A stretch of DNA of 64,000 bases from Eucommia ulmoides (lineage: Eukaryota; Streptophyta; Magnoliopsida; Garryales; Eucommiaceae). Position numbers and translations under genes: made by a program. The notes under the pieces are model-generated. The model saw only the letters and a list, made by a program, of their open reading frames with translations. It had not been told where the DNA came from and made no database searches. This document shows, piece by piece, positions 1-11,200 of the stretch (its first letter is position 1; the number at the start of each line of letters is the position of its first letter). Location: assembly GCA_016647705.1 (NCBI GenBank), contig JAENRU010000485.1:310001-374000 (forward strand). The letters run 5' to 3'.

Positions 1-383
1 TTTACCATTTCACAATGAATATTTACTCCTAATACCGTAGAAGAAATGTTTTAATTTTTTATATTGAATATTGTTATACTAATCTTAGAATGCCAGTAAC
101 ACCATGCATGTCATACTAATTTCTAGATGAACCAAATGTCACAAGTGTATGCACAACGAATGTTCATTACATCTGTAAATAATATTTACGATTTACCTTT
201 TTCACTTTTAATAATATATTTTTTTCTAAATTAGTGAGTATTAACTTTTTGGTATTAAACACCAAATCTTACTTGTATAATGAATGTTAACTGATTGATA
301 CTAAACAAATGCTAATGATATTCAATCTTTCATAGTGAACGTTTACGATATTTTTTGAAGAAAAAAATATTTAACATGGATAT
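1..383. repeat. Left copy of a 0.4 kb AT-rich direct repeat
   Basis: This stretch is nearly identical, apart from small indels and substitutions, to 3676-4045. The two copies match until just after 'aacatggatat' (383 here, about 4045 there) and then part abruptly. Here the divergence coincides with the start of an Athila-like LTR. It contains several loose copies of a motif resembling TGAAYRTTNACT. I see no gene in it. Confidence 0.8.
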
Positions 384-840
384 TGATTGGTGTAAAATAC
401 TTACGTATTTTCAAACCAGTTTTGTTAGTTTTCGAGTACGTTTATAGTTATTTTTATATGTTTTAATATGTTTTTGTTCTTTTTATATTAAAACAGGTAC
501 GTGGGGTGAAAATATATGAAATCGGAGTATAAACGATCAATTCGTATCGAGAACGGTGGAAAAATGAGCAAGAAGGCAAAATTCTGCAAACAAGCCCACC
601 GCCGCGGCAGTGAATATGCTGAGAAATACCAAAGGCCATTGACGGACCACTGCTTAGGCGAAAATCCAGTAGAGAATCAAAGATAGGTTACTAACTACCC
701 AGCGCCGCGACGGTGAACCAGCAGAGAGTTTTCCTAGCCCACTGCTGTCTCCGTCGCCTCGGCGAAGCCTTAACCGACATATTCCACTGCCGCGGCGGTG
801 GCCTCTATACATCTTAGATATTTATTTTTAGATATTTTGC

Positions 841-849
841 CTATAAATA
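841..849 (+). promoter_or_regulatory. TATA box of the Athila-like LTR
   Basis: CTATAAATA is followed by a C/T-rich leader (cccttctccttctctctcc), as expected of an LTR promoter. Placement only; activity is unknown. Confidence 0.5.
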
Positions 850-1360
850 TCCCTTCTCCTTCTCTCTCCTTGCTCTCTCTGGCCATTAGGGCCTTCCTAG
901 GGTTAGATAGAATAGAGAGAGAGTTATGGGGAGTGCTCAAACATATCAGAAGGAGAAGAGCAACACGCGGAGAAGGAGAATCGTTCGGTGAACGATTTTA
1001 GCGGCTAATCTTCGGATATCGGCTAAGTTAATTCGTTTTTACTTTTATTTCTTATCTTCTATGTATGTTTGAGTGTGTTTAGCCTTGTTTCAATTGTATA
1101 AAAGCCTATGGCCTTAGGTTAAACGTGGATTATGTATGTGATTAATATCGTTTATAAAAACGTGATTTTGGTTTAGTTGCGTTTCTTTGATGATTGTTCT
1201 TCGCTATTATGAGCGTGTTTATCATATTGTTTGTTTATTGTATTTAGATTTATATATTGAGAATACGGGGTTTAACAAATCTCGGTTTCGGATTAGAATA
1301 AATAAACGCTACGATCCAATAACCCGGCTGGGGTTAGGATTGTGGACAATCTATGAGTAA

Positions 1361-1800
1361 GACTCACGCGATCTAGAGTCGTTAAGATGTTGATGGGGAC
1401 TTCTTTGTTGATTTCAACTCGTGTATTGCCTCGTCTTACACTCGGGAGAGGTGGTGAAGGAGTTTTAGAACTGAGATTGTCGATAGGGTAAACACAACGC
1501 ACGAAATCTATGACGTTGGGGCGAGATTCATGTGACCTAGAGTCATTAAGACATTGAGGGAGATTTCTTCGTTGACACGAAGTCACGTTATATCCCTCAC
1601 ATTGGACTCGGGAGAGGTGGCGAAGGAGTTTACGAACTGAGATTTTGTGTGCAATCAATGAGGTTGGAGCAAGACTCACGCAACCTAGGGTCGTTAAGAC
1701 GTTGATGGGGACTTTTTCGTTGACACGAAGTTGCGTTATATCCCCCGTCTTACACTCGGGAGAGGTGGCGGATGAGTTTTAGATACTGAGATTGTCAAAT
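1361..1800. repeat. Three tandem repeats of about 150-165 bp inside the LTR
   Basis: Units begin near 1361, 1525 and 1673. Each starts with a variant of 'gactcacgcgatctagagtc', then has 'gttaagacgttgatgggga', 'cactcgggagaggtggcg' and 'aactgagattg'. The copies have diverged by substitutions and small indels, so the duplication is old. Confidence 0.8.
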
Positions 1801-2117
1801 ACGTCGAACACTATTATTGTAAACTAAACGATGTCAAACACGTTTAAGTAAATAAAGTTAATCTCTAAATAATCCGTCCCATAACTATCTCCTATTAGTA
1901 TTAATATATTTAGATTAGTATTTTAGTATTAGTATTAGTAAATTAAATTACATTTTTGTTGCTTAGATAAAGTCAAGTTATGACAATCGCGGTATTCAAT
2001 AGTAACAACACCAATCCCTGTGGATATGATACCCGACCGAAAGGTCTATTATACTAAAACTTGATCCGTACGCTTGCGGTGAAAGTGGCAGCGCATTATT
2101 TGCGGCCACCAAGTTTT

Positions 2118-2135
2118 TGGCGCCATTGCCGGGGA
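2118..2135 (+). other. Primer binding site, tRNA-Asp type
   Basis: TGGCGCCATTGCCGGGGA is complementary to the 3' end of plant tRNA-Asp, with one mismatch from the usual TGGCGCCGTTGCCGGGGA. This primer is typical of Athila elements. It marks the end of the LTR and the start of the internal region. Confidence 0.7.
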
Positions 2136-2640
2136 TTGGAAGGAGTGTTACTATCGATATTGGGAGTAAATAACTTGATTTTAATCTAGGCATTTTTAGT
2201 GTATATAATTTTTCTTTGTAGTTTTGTTTTTGTTTTTCTATAGGATGCTTGAAGATGTTAGATCGACAAGTACTCTTGTGGTTCGATCATTGTAAAATCT
2301 CGCCAGTCTTGAGGGCATGTGTCAGGCCAAGAACATTAAACCAAGCGTTTCTTGGGAGGCAACCCAGGGTTACAAATAAGTTAAATACATTTCCGTCGAT
2401 TTGAGTCGGAGGCGAGATCCTCTCGCCTCCCAAGTACGTGTTCTAAACCCCCGTCTTCAATATCATGCTATATACTGTCATTGGGATCGTTGACAGCTTG
2501 TTTTGGACATCACCTGTGTTGAGTTAGTGGTTATGTGTAGTATGTTTTAGTATGCGTTTATGTTTTTAGTTAAGTTTTACTGTTTTTATCATGTGCATGC
2601 TTGTCTAGGATTAGATTGTTTAGTTTAGTTTGTGTTTTGT
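2136..2640 (+). mobile_element. Internal remnant of the Athila-like element
   Basis: There is no gag or pol reading frame here. The block 'cgtttcttgggaggcaaccc' at about 2347 resembles the non-coding region that usually lies far downstream in Athila elements. Primer site and downstream non-coding DNA are therefore joined almost directly, which suggests loss of the coding core. Confidence 0.4.
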
Positions 2641-2644
2641 GCTG

Positions 2645-2851
2645 AGTTTTGATGTCATCTTGGCAAAAAAAAAAAAAAAAAATTAGGATAAAATCGTTAC
2701 CAAACACAATTCTCTTTTCAAAACAAAAAAAAAAAATTATCGTTACCAAACGCGATTCTACTCCTAAAAAGAAAACAAAATTCCCATCCCATCCTATCCC
2801 ATTCCCATTCCACTGCTGGAATATAAACAGAAACGGTTACCAAACGCCACC
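2645..2851 (+). mobile_element. Half of a PIF/Harbinger-like MITE (family E)
   Basis: This matches the right half of the complete copy at 39570-40087: an A-run, 'aaaatcgttaccaaac', a second A-run, 'attatcgttaccaaacgcga', 'cccattccactgctggaata' and the end 'ggttaccaaacgccacc' followed by TTA. The left half is missing. It abuts another MITE at 2855. Confidence 0.65.
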
Positions 2852-2854
2852 TTA

Positions 2855-3245
2855 GTATTTCTGTTTCTACTTCCAATTATCTGAGATGTGAATTGTATTT
2901 TTGTTTTGTTGTATTTCTAGTGACCATTATTCTGAAATTGTTTCTTTTAATTTATGAGAATAGAAATAAGAAACACTATTAGTTGCAACATTTGTGTATT
3001 TCTTTCTTCTTTAAATGTATGGTGGCCGAGAGATTGATGTTGGCCGGTGGGATGATAGTGAGAATAGTTTTATGGAAGTGAATAAGAATCAAATTCTTAA
3101 AGAATTCAGAAAATAGTCTCAAATTATTTCCAAATTTTTGGGAACAGAAACATGTTTACCAAACGCGTTTTTTTACATTAATCCCAAAATTTTGAGAGCG
3201 GGAACAAGAATCAGAGAACAACAAAAATAGTAACCAAACAACGCC
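2855..3245 (+). mobile_element. PIF/Harbinger-like MITE (family B), left end incomplete
   Basis: The interior and right end match the complete copy at 7076-7547, including 'gaaattgtttcttttaattt', 'atgtatggtgg', 'cattaatcccaaaattt' and the end 'gtaaccaaacaacgcc' followed by TTA at 3246-3248. The left terminal repeat is not recognisable where it meets the neighbouring MITE. Confidence 0.65.
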
Positions 3246-3248
3246 TTA

Positions 3249-4756
3249 TTGTTTTATCCCTTAAAAAAGATAAAGTTTTAAACAAAGAAAATGTGATGTT
3301 TAATGTTTTATCCCCTACAAAAAAATAGTTAAGAAAATTATCAGCAGTTCATTTTCAGTTATTTTATTAACCTTTGTCCAGCGTGGTAAATCCCTTTTTC
3401 AATAAATGTTCATGACAATAAGATTGTATTGTCCTTTTCTCTTATCAATACGTAATTTAGGAAGTTTTTAGTTATGGTATATTTAATTCACACAGTGAGT
3501 GTTCACTACTAATGCTAATTTCAGTCGTGAATTACCCTTTCATATTGATTGTTACCATTGAAACTAATGAATATTTACTTATTCAATGATGAATCAATCT
3601 TTAATGTGTGCAACAACATCATAAGATGAAAATGCACATAATGAATATCCATTGATAATGTCAATAATAGTCATGATTTATCATTTCACAATGAATATTT
3701 ACTCTTAATACCATAGAAGAAATGTTTTAATTTTTTATATTGACTATTGTCATACTAATCTTAGAATGCCAGTAACACCATGCATGTCATACTAATTTTT
3801 AGATGAACCAAATGTCACAAGTATTTCACTACATTTGTAAATAATATTTACGATTTACCTTTTTCACTTTTAATAATATATTTTCTTCTAAATTAGTGAG
3901 TATTAACTTTTTGGTATTAAGCATCATACGTTACTTGTATAGTGAATGTTAACTGATTGATACTAAACAAATGCTAATGATATTTAATCTTTCATAGTGA
4001 ACGTTCACGATATTTTTTGCAGAAAAAATATTTAACATGGATATCAAATTTAGAGGATAAACAGAGATTAATTTGACATATTTTTTAGAAATTAACTCAC
4101 TTGTCAACATTCATAGTTGATGTTTTTTTAGTTTTCTAATTGATGGTTTGGTTATAACTTTTAGAGAAGAGATAAACCATTGTATAATTAGGATAATGAC
4201 ATTTTTTTAAAAAAATAATATGTAAATTGAGGGTTACAATTTTGCGATTTGTAAGGAATATTTAGTGAATGTTCTTTGTGAATTATGAATTAATGTTCAC
4301 TAGAACACCCAAGAGGTGTTAGTTTAGTTGACAATGTGATAGATCCTATTTCCTCGTTAATCAGAGTTTTACTCTCTTGAAGAAAATAGTTTAGGAATTA
4401 AATCTTGAATTTAATTCGGGAAGTACCAGGCTGATGTGGGAGAAAATTATTATGACAAATAAATATTTTTTTTTCATTATTTGACTTTAGGTAAATATTA
4501 TTTTTTTCCTTTAAAAAAATATTTGTCTATTAAATTCTAGAAAACATTCACCTACCATTGCCCCCACAAGTGGATGGGCTCTACTATTTTGACTTATGTG
4601 CAACACCCACCAAGGGCCCAATCTTAACCTAATGGTTTGGCTCACAAATTAAAGTATTGGGGTCAAATTTTGTAATAAATGAAAAGTATCAAGGGTTTCA
4701 AATAAAAGTTGCTCCTATTAATGTATTTCTAGTTAAATTGCACTTTCTAGTATACT
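3249..4756. other. AT-rich non-coding DNA with the right copy of the direct repeat (3676-4045)
   Basis: No gene is visible. The right copy of the 1-383 repeat sits at 3676-4045. A short, partly palindromic motif close to GTGAAYRTTCAC recurs (for example near 3495, 3998, 4264 and 4290), resembling the sub-terminal repeats of some DNA transposons. I could not find terminal inverted repeats to define an element. Confidence 0.5.
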
Positions 4757-4765
4757 CTTGATTTA

Positions 4766-5266
4766 GGTAAAATTACATTTTTATCCCCAGAGTATAGGAT
4801 GAGTGTCTATGTGTATTATGAGATTTTGTCAAATTATACATTTGATCGTTCAAGTTTCACATTTGTTTCAATCCTGTAACATTGAAAATGTTATTAATAA
4901 TATTAAACAGAGAATGAGTTGTTCTCAACATGTAACCTTTTAATGAGGGTAATTTTGTCATTTCATTGCTCAACTAAATTTAAGATGCTTTTCCTAACAA
5001 CGACTTATACTTTTGTCATACTTCAGATAAATTGTTCTTAGAAAAAAGTAATGAGAAAATATTTTGGACATAGTGGAGCGATAAAATGACAGAAGTATCT
5101 TCATTCGAAGACCACATACTAAGCACACAATCTAAAATCATTAATAATATTTTTTAATTTTGTAAAATTGAAACAAATTAGGGACCAAATGTACAATTTG
5201 TCAAACTATAGGGTCTATATAGACAGCCAACCCATACTTTAGAGACCAAAAATATATAATTTTCCC
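4766..5266. mobile_element. MULE-like MITE with exact 9-bp target duplication
   Basis: The 501-bp element has terminal inverted repeats of roughly 150 bp with mismatches. The left end reads GGTAAAATTACATTTTTATC and the right end, reverse-complemented, GGGAAAATTATATATTTTTG. It is flanked on both sides by CTTGATTTA (4757-4765 and 5267-5275). A 9-bp duplication is typical of Mutator-like elements. It has no coding capacity. Confidence 0.85.
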
Positions 5267-5275
5267 CTTGATTTA

Positions 5276-7072
5276 ACTTTACATCCCCCAGATTTCCTCT
5301 CTATTTAATTTTACGCCCCGAACTTTTAACTACAACAAATATCAACCTAAAATTTGTAAATTGTTCATAACTAATTTGCCAAATAGAACAAAATAATCAC
5401 CCGACCTCAACAGAAAGAGTTATTTTTTCCTATGAAATTTTGGTAATCAATAGTTGATTGGGTCTCTTTAAAACAAATTACAAATATTTGGGTTCAATGT
5501 GCTTGAATTGGAAGTTTGGATTACAAAAATACATTAGAAAATAAACTTTGGGGGCACAAAATGTAATTATTTCATTCTTGTTTAAATTCAAAGCTAAACT
5601 GTAGTGATTTGAGAAAAAGCAAAAGTAGAGGTCCTTGGGATGGGCAAACAAGCCAAAACTTCTTTCTAGGATGTTTCATGGTGACCCTTTTTCCTTTGGG
5701 GGAAAGCCCTTTAGATAGATCATATTTACACTTCTGGGATATTGCCCTTTTGTTTCAATTTATATTGCACTTTATACCCCATATGTTTGAGTTTTATTTC
5801 ATGGTAGGTGCGACAATTTACTTCACAGGTGAGGTCTCTGATTCAAGTTCAGGATGGCCTGGCTCTGCCAGGAAAAAGACTAGTAGAAGCATCTGACTCC
5901 TTCATGCATGCTCCACTTGGTTTGGGGGGATATTTCCCCTTTTTTATTTTTAATTTTTTTCAGACCATTCCTTAATATTTTTTTTGGGTTAATTGGTGTA
6001 AATATATAGTTTTAATCACAAATTGTACTTTAAAAAAATTATAAAATAAAGAGACTAAAATACCCTCTAAAATATTGACTAAACTAAAATTGTAAAATTA
6101 AACTATTTTGATTAAAAAAACAAAAACAAATATATAAGGCCGCACAAAAATAAATATATCGAAAAAAAAAAAAAAACAATTGCATCTAAATTTCTAGGGT
6201 GCAATATTAAGGAATAATATGAAAATAAATAACTAACTAAATAAAAATATAATATAAATACATATAAACTTGTGGGGGTGCAAAATGAAAATTAATCTTT
6301 TTAAAAGACCAATCTTGTTTAAACAAAAAAAGAGCAATTTATATTTAAATTATAGAGTAACAGGGATTCGATTCTTTGTGTCTAAAGATACCATGACAAT
6401 TTTTAAATTAAAATTTTTAAAAAAATAATAAATATTAAAAATTAATTAATAAATTACATATATAAAAGAACTTGTACAAAATATAATTGAATTTAATAAT
6501 TCGGAAAGTAAAAGTATGAAATTTATCTCATAATTAATTTTTAATTTTTTTAAATTGGATAAATATTAAAATATTAATTTTTTAATAACCTTTTTCTTTG
6601 GGCACTTTATTGCCTGAAAACAATTTTGTCCTTATTAAAAAAAAGGATAAGTAAAAATTAAATAGGGGCGTTTACGAGGATAAAGCAAATGATTAAGGGT
6701 AAATCGGGAATTACGCGCTCAACCACCGAGTATGCGTGGAGGGAAAGCTACCGAAAGCGGAGCAAAAAGTGGGAGGCATAACCGGAGAGAGATAAAGAGA
6801 ATGGATAAATGGGGCTTCACCACCATCTCCACTAACAAATATTGACACATTTCACCCCTTAATTTATTTTAATTAAAATTTTCACCTCTCATTTTTTTTT
6901 AGTTATTTCATTGTACTTATGTTTTGGAAAATATTTTTTAGTTAATTTAATTAAGGGATTTTTTTACCATAACCCTAAATTTTGCAACTAGTATAATCCA
7001 ATAATTTTGTCAAAAGTTTCAAATAATGCATTTATTTCCTTTTAGATTTGTTTATCTGCTTAGCTTGAATAC
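5276..7072. other. AT-rich intergenic DNA, no gene recognised
   Basis: Two less AT-rich islands stand out. 5600-5930 has a 95-codon open frame of unremarkable composition that I do not recognise. 6660-6830 is rich in purines. Neither shows splice sites joined to a known domain. The rest is low-complexity A/T sequence. Confidence 0.4.
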
Positions 7073-7075
7073 TTA

Positions 7076-7547
7076 GGTGGAGTTTGGTTGATGTTTCAGT
7101 TTTTCTATTTCCACCTCAAATAAATTGGGAGGAGATGGGATGAGAATTTTATTTTCGTTCTCGAATATTCCGAAAATAGAAATATGTCCGGTAACAATCA
7201 TTGTCATGAAATTGTTTCTTTTAATTTATGAGAACAAAAATAAAAAACATGTTTGGTTGTAACATTTTTTATTTATTTATAATAATGTATGGTGGTCGGC
7301 GTGGTGATAGAGGCGAGTAGACTGGTGGTAGCTGATGGGATGGTAGTAGAAATAGTTTAGTGGGAGTAAATAAGAATCAACTTTTTTTTTTTTCTTAGAT
7401 ACTTAAGGAATTTAGAAAATAGTTCCAAATTACTCTCCATTTTTTGGAATAGAAACCTGTTTACCAAACACACATCTGTACATTAATCCCAAAATTTGGA
7501 GAGTAAAAACAAAAATTAAGGAACAAAAACAGTAACCAAACGAGACC
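7076..7547 (+). mobile_element. PIF/Harbinger-like MITE (family B), complete
   Basis: A 472-bp element with ends GGTGGAGTTTGGTT and, reverse-complemented, GGTCTCGTTTGGTTACTG, flanked by TTA on both sides (7073-7075 and 7548-7550). TTA duplication with a GTTTGGT-type terminus fits Tourist/PIF elements. It lies about 720 bp upstream of the AIRP2-like start codon. Confidence 0.75.
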
Positions 7548-8124
7548 TTATTCTCTTGTCCAAGTGACTTTGCCAAAGAATACCCTGGCCATCAAGTCTT
7601 TTTGTAGGTACTCAGCAAACAAATTTTATTTGACAAATGAGCACCTATTCTAGGATTTGGATCAGATGAGAACTGCTCGACTCGATTCCCTCTATCTGTT
7701 AACAAGTTTTATGCACAAACATAAATAAATTATAAAAAAATCGTAATAATACTCAAGTCACAAAATATAGAACCTATTGCATAATTGATCAAATAATTAT
7801 CACCTTTTTTTTGTGTTCAATCTTTATATTTGCCCTTCAACAAATTCATTGATAATAACATTTGTCTTTGCACTTCAATTAGAAGTTTGAGAGGTTAAAA
7901 TGAAAAACTACAAAACAAAAAGACATTTACGCAAATTTTCCTTAAAATACCGGGGCTGAAAGTTTAATAATATTTGATTTTCTATAATATCTCTTGTCGA
8001 TTTTGAGGCCATCGTAGTGGCGATTGGCGACACTGTCTTGTGTCCGCGTGTCTCTCGATAGCTCCACTTTCTCTTTCTAAAACTACTTCATTTCTCTCTC
8101 TAAAACAGAGAATAGAAGAAGAAG

Positions 8125-8238
8125 ATGAACTCAGTCGTCTTTTTCTAGAGAGAGAGGAAGAATCCTTAGGGTTATGAGGGAGTAATGGTCGATTGATCGA
8201 TGAATGGAGGAGTTTTAACCGATTCTGGAGGAATTTGA
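8125..8238 (+). promoter_or_regulatory. Cluster of very short upstream open frames before the AIRP2-like start
   Basis: Upstream ATGs at 8125 (stop 8146-8148), 8174 (stop 8183-8185), 8185 (stop 8194-8196), 8200 and 8204 all terminate before 8271. If the transcript begins upstream of them they could lower translation of the main frame. The transcription start is not known; a TATA-like CTATAATA lies at about 7981. Confidence 0.35.
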
Positions 8239-8270
8239 TTTTTTTTTTTCTGTTGCGTTGTTGTTTGGAT

Positions 8271-11200
8271 ATGTACATAGGAGGAGGTGGAGGAGGAGGA
8301 GGCGGAGGAGGTTCAATGCGGAAGTCTTTCAAGGATTCTCTCAAAGTTCTCGAAGCCGATATTCAACACGCCAATACTGTGTAAGCCTTTCCTCTGCCTC
8401 TCTCTCTCTGTGTAAATGTGCGTGTGTGTAATTTTTGTTTTATTTTGATGAAGAATTTGTGAAATCGTTTTTGAATTTTTTTTTTCATTTTGCTTAATTT
8501 TTGAAAATAATCTCCATGTTTGCTTTTCCTTTTTGGCGTTGAATTTGTTCTTGTGCTCTGCCTCTCTCTGTGTGTAATGTGTGTGTTTGTGTAATTTTTG
8601 TTTAAATTTAATGAAGTTGTGAAATCAATTTTGAATTTTTCATTTTGCTAAATTTTTGAAAATAATTTCCGTGTTTGCTTTTGCTTTTGCTTTTTTGCGT
8701 TGAATTTGTTCTTGTGCTCTGTTTTCCGCTTTCATTCTTTAATTTCTCTTTGCATCTACTAGTTGTAGCTACACTTTCATTTTCTTAATCTCTGTATCTT
8801 CATTGATATGCTGCAATTCGATTGTTTTTGTTATGTAAAACAGTAAAAATACTTCGATTGGACATTTCATCTGGTTTTTGTGTTTACTTTACTCGTTGCT
8901 TCGCTGGGAGACAAAGGCATCATGATTATGCTAATGAGAAGCTTATTTTTCTTTATTTGTAAATTATTTCCTTCTCGAGTACTGAGATTTTACTCGCAAG
9001 TCTTCTACATATGCTTTTGCTTCTTATTTGTGTTAGCATTTAAAAATAAAAAATAAACAAATAAAATTAAACTGTCCGAATTATTTTTCTGATCGTAGTT
9101 CTTAGATTCAGGGATGCCTGCACTATGCCTGGCCTGGTGCTTTTTTCTGCTTTGATTAATTGCTTGTTTATACAAAGGGGGGCCTCCTCATTATAGAAAC
9201 TACCTGGTAGTTTATGATCAATGTTGCTTTCATAATCAATGGTTATAGACATGTCTATGCTGTTCTTCACTCTTTTGTGGGGTGACGTAGCCGGGATTGA
9301 ACATCCGAATTCTGAAGCCATTTGCATTATGTATTTTTCATGGAAAGGGTTTAAGAATTGGTGGATTGCTGCATAAATTATCTTAGCCCTTTACATATAG
9401 CTATGCTTATGCCATTTGAATTTTATTGGTTGAAGACTTGAAGTTACAGCACCCCTGTGGACGTTATTCTTATGTTTTACTTGCTCTATATAAAATATAA
9501 AATACACACACACACACATATATATTTGGGTTTATTCCACATTGGATGTAGAAGGGGCTAGGGTTGATGGTCAGGTTATAAGTGTGAGGGAGGTGAGCTA
9601 GCTTTTGGGGTTGAGAGAGGCACAAGATCACCCCTACATTTGTATCAAAGCACAGATTACAACTTTTGCCCAATAGTCACAAAAGAAGAAATTGATCGAG
9701 GGTTGGCCGACCAAAGGCCCGACGTGTGAGGGGGAGATTGTTGGGTTTATCCTACATTGGATGTGGAAGGGTCTGGTGGTCACGTTATAAGTGTGAGGAA
9801 AAACCTCACCTCATGAGCTAACATTTGGGTTGAGAGAGGCCCATGACCACCCTACATATATATATATATATATATATTTTTACATCAATACAACTCGTTA
9901 TTCACGTTATAGTGTTGTTTGCTGCCTTCACTCGAGTGTTGTTAATATGAATTCTTGTGTTAACAATGAATGCTAGGTCTTATATTTGCCACTTCCTTTT
10001 AGGAGAATCATCATATTAATAGTGACTTGGGCATAATTTCTATAAATAGTAATGTAATTTAATTAAATACTCTAAATATACATGGTAAAGTTATATTGAT
10101 TGATTTTGTACTATGAAGGTGGACATTAGTTCTGTTTTAGTTCCTCTTGTTTAACCTGCATTGATGTGCTTGTTAACATACCAGTGTCAATTGTCAATTT
10201 GCTTATATTTCCATTTCTCTGTTGTTCTTATTCTTATTTAACAATAAATGGGTGTAGGTCATCGGATTTTCTGAGGGAATACGATGGTGCCTGCCTACAA
10301 ATGAGGATGTCCTACAGCCCTGCAGCACATCTGTTCCTTTTTCTAGTCCAATGGACCGACTGCAACCTGGCTGGTGCTCTTGGACTGTTGAGAATCCTAA
10401 TTTACAAGGTCGACACTTGCTCGATTCATTGGAAAATTAATATTTTGTCCTTCAAATAATTCACATATCAATTTTATCCCCCTTTTTTATAATTTTATTT
10501 TTAGTCCTTCAGTTAACATCAACGCTAGATGGTGAATTTGTATATGATATCATAGTTAAACTCAACTAAATTTTTTAACATGTAACAAATAAGTTGCTCC
10601 AAAAATGGACAAAAATAAAAGTGAAAAAATTAGATAGAGGACTATATACATGTCCCCATAAAGGGTAGCCTAGTACAAGAAGGCTCTTGCGGTTGTAGGG
10701 TCTGGGAAATGTCATATATATGCAGCTTGACCCCTACTTACAAATATTATTTCTAAGATTTGAACTCGGGACCTTCTTGTTACAATAGAGCAACCTTACC
10801 ATTTTATCCAAGAGTCACCTTCTCTCTCTATGTATGTATGCATCTATGAATCTATATTATAAATTAGGATGATATTTGAAAATGTCTTTTAATTAATGGT
10901 TGAGATTGATTTTGATATAAATAATTGGATAAGATTGTTTTCTGAATTTTTTTTGTGGAAAATTCCCACTCAAATATTTCACAACCCCACTTTGAGTTAA
11001 ATTATATTTTTGTACCTTTTAAGTTTCACATTTATGTTTGATTGGCCATTTTTTTGTTATTTACTATCTTTTTACACTTACAAATTAGAAAATCGATATA
11101 GGGCCTTCAGATATAAATATAACTTTAGAACCGCTTGATTCATTCTTTTACCTTGTGTTAACAGGTCTATGTTGATGGAACCACAACCATGATGACCCAT

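Larger units (their letters stand above)
384..2111 (+). mobile_element. Athila-like Ty3 LTR (single copy, 5' side)
   Basis: The segment starts with TG where the flanking repeat is interrupted and ends just before a tRNA-Asp-type primer binding site at 2118. It carries a TATA box at 841-849 and a pyrimidine-rich leader. Its last 120 bases ('ccctgtggatatgatacccgac', 'cttgcggtg') resemble the ends of Athila LTRs as I know them. GC-rich patches with CGCCGCGG-like cores recur at about 599, 700 and 785. No matching 3' LTR is present, so the element is truncated. The left boundary is inferred from the loss of similarity between the two flanking repeats. Confidence 0.6.

Noticed and set aside
5609..5896. 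95-codon frame with hydrophobic stretches
   Set aside because: No recognised family, no supporting splice or context signal; kept only as a note on an island of lower AT content.
5820..5930. Possible microRNA precursor
   Set aside because: Neither strand carries a conserved plant microRNA sequence that I recognise, and no convincing long stem is visible.
7982..8344. 120-codon minus-strand frame with a proline run
   Set aside because: It is the antisense shadow of the AIRP2-like leader and GGA repeat.
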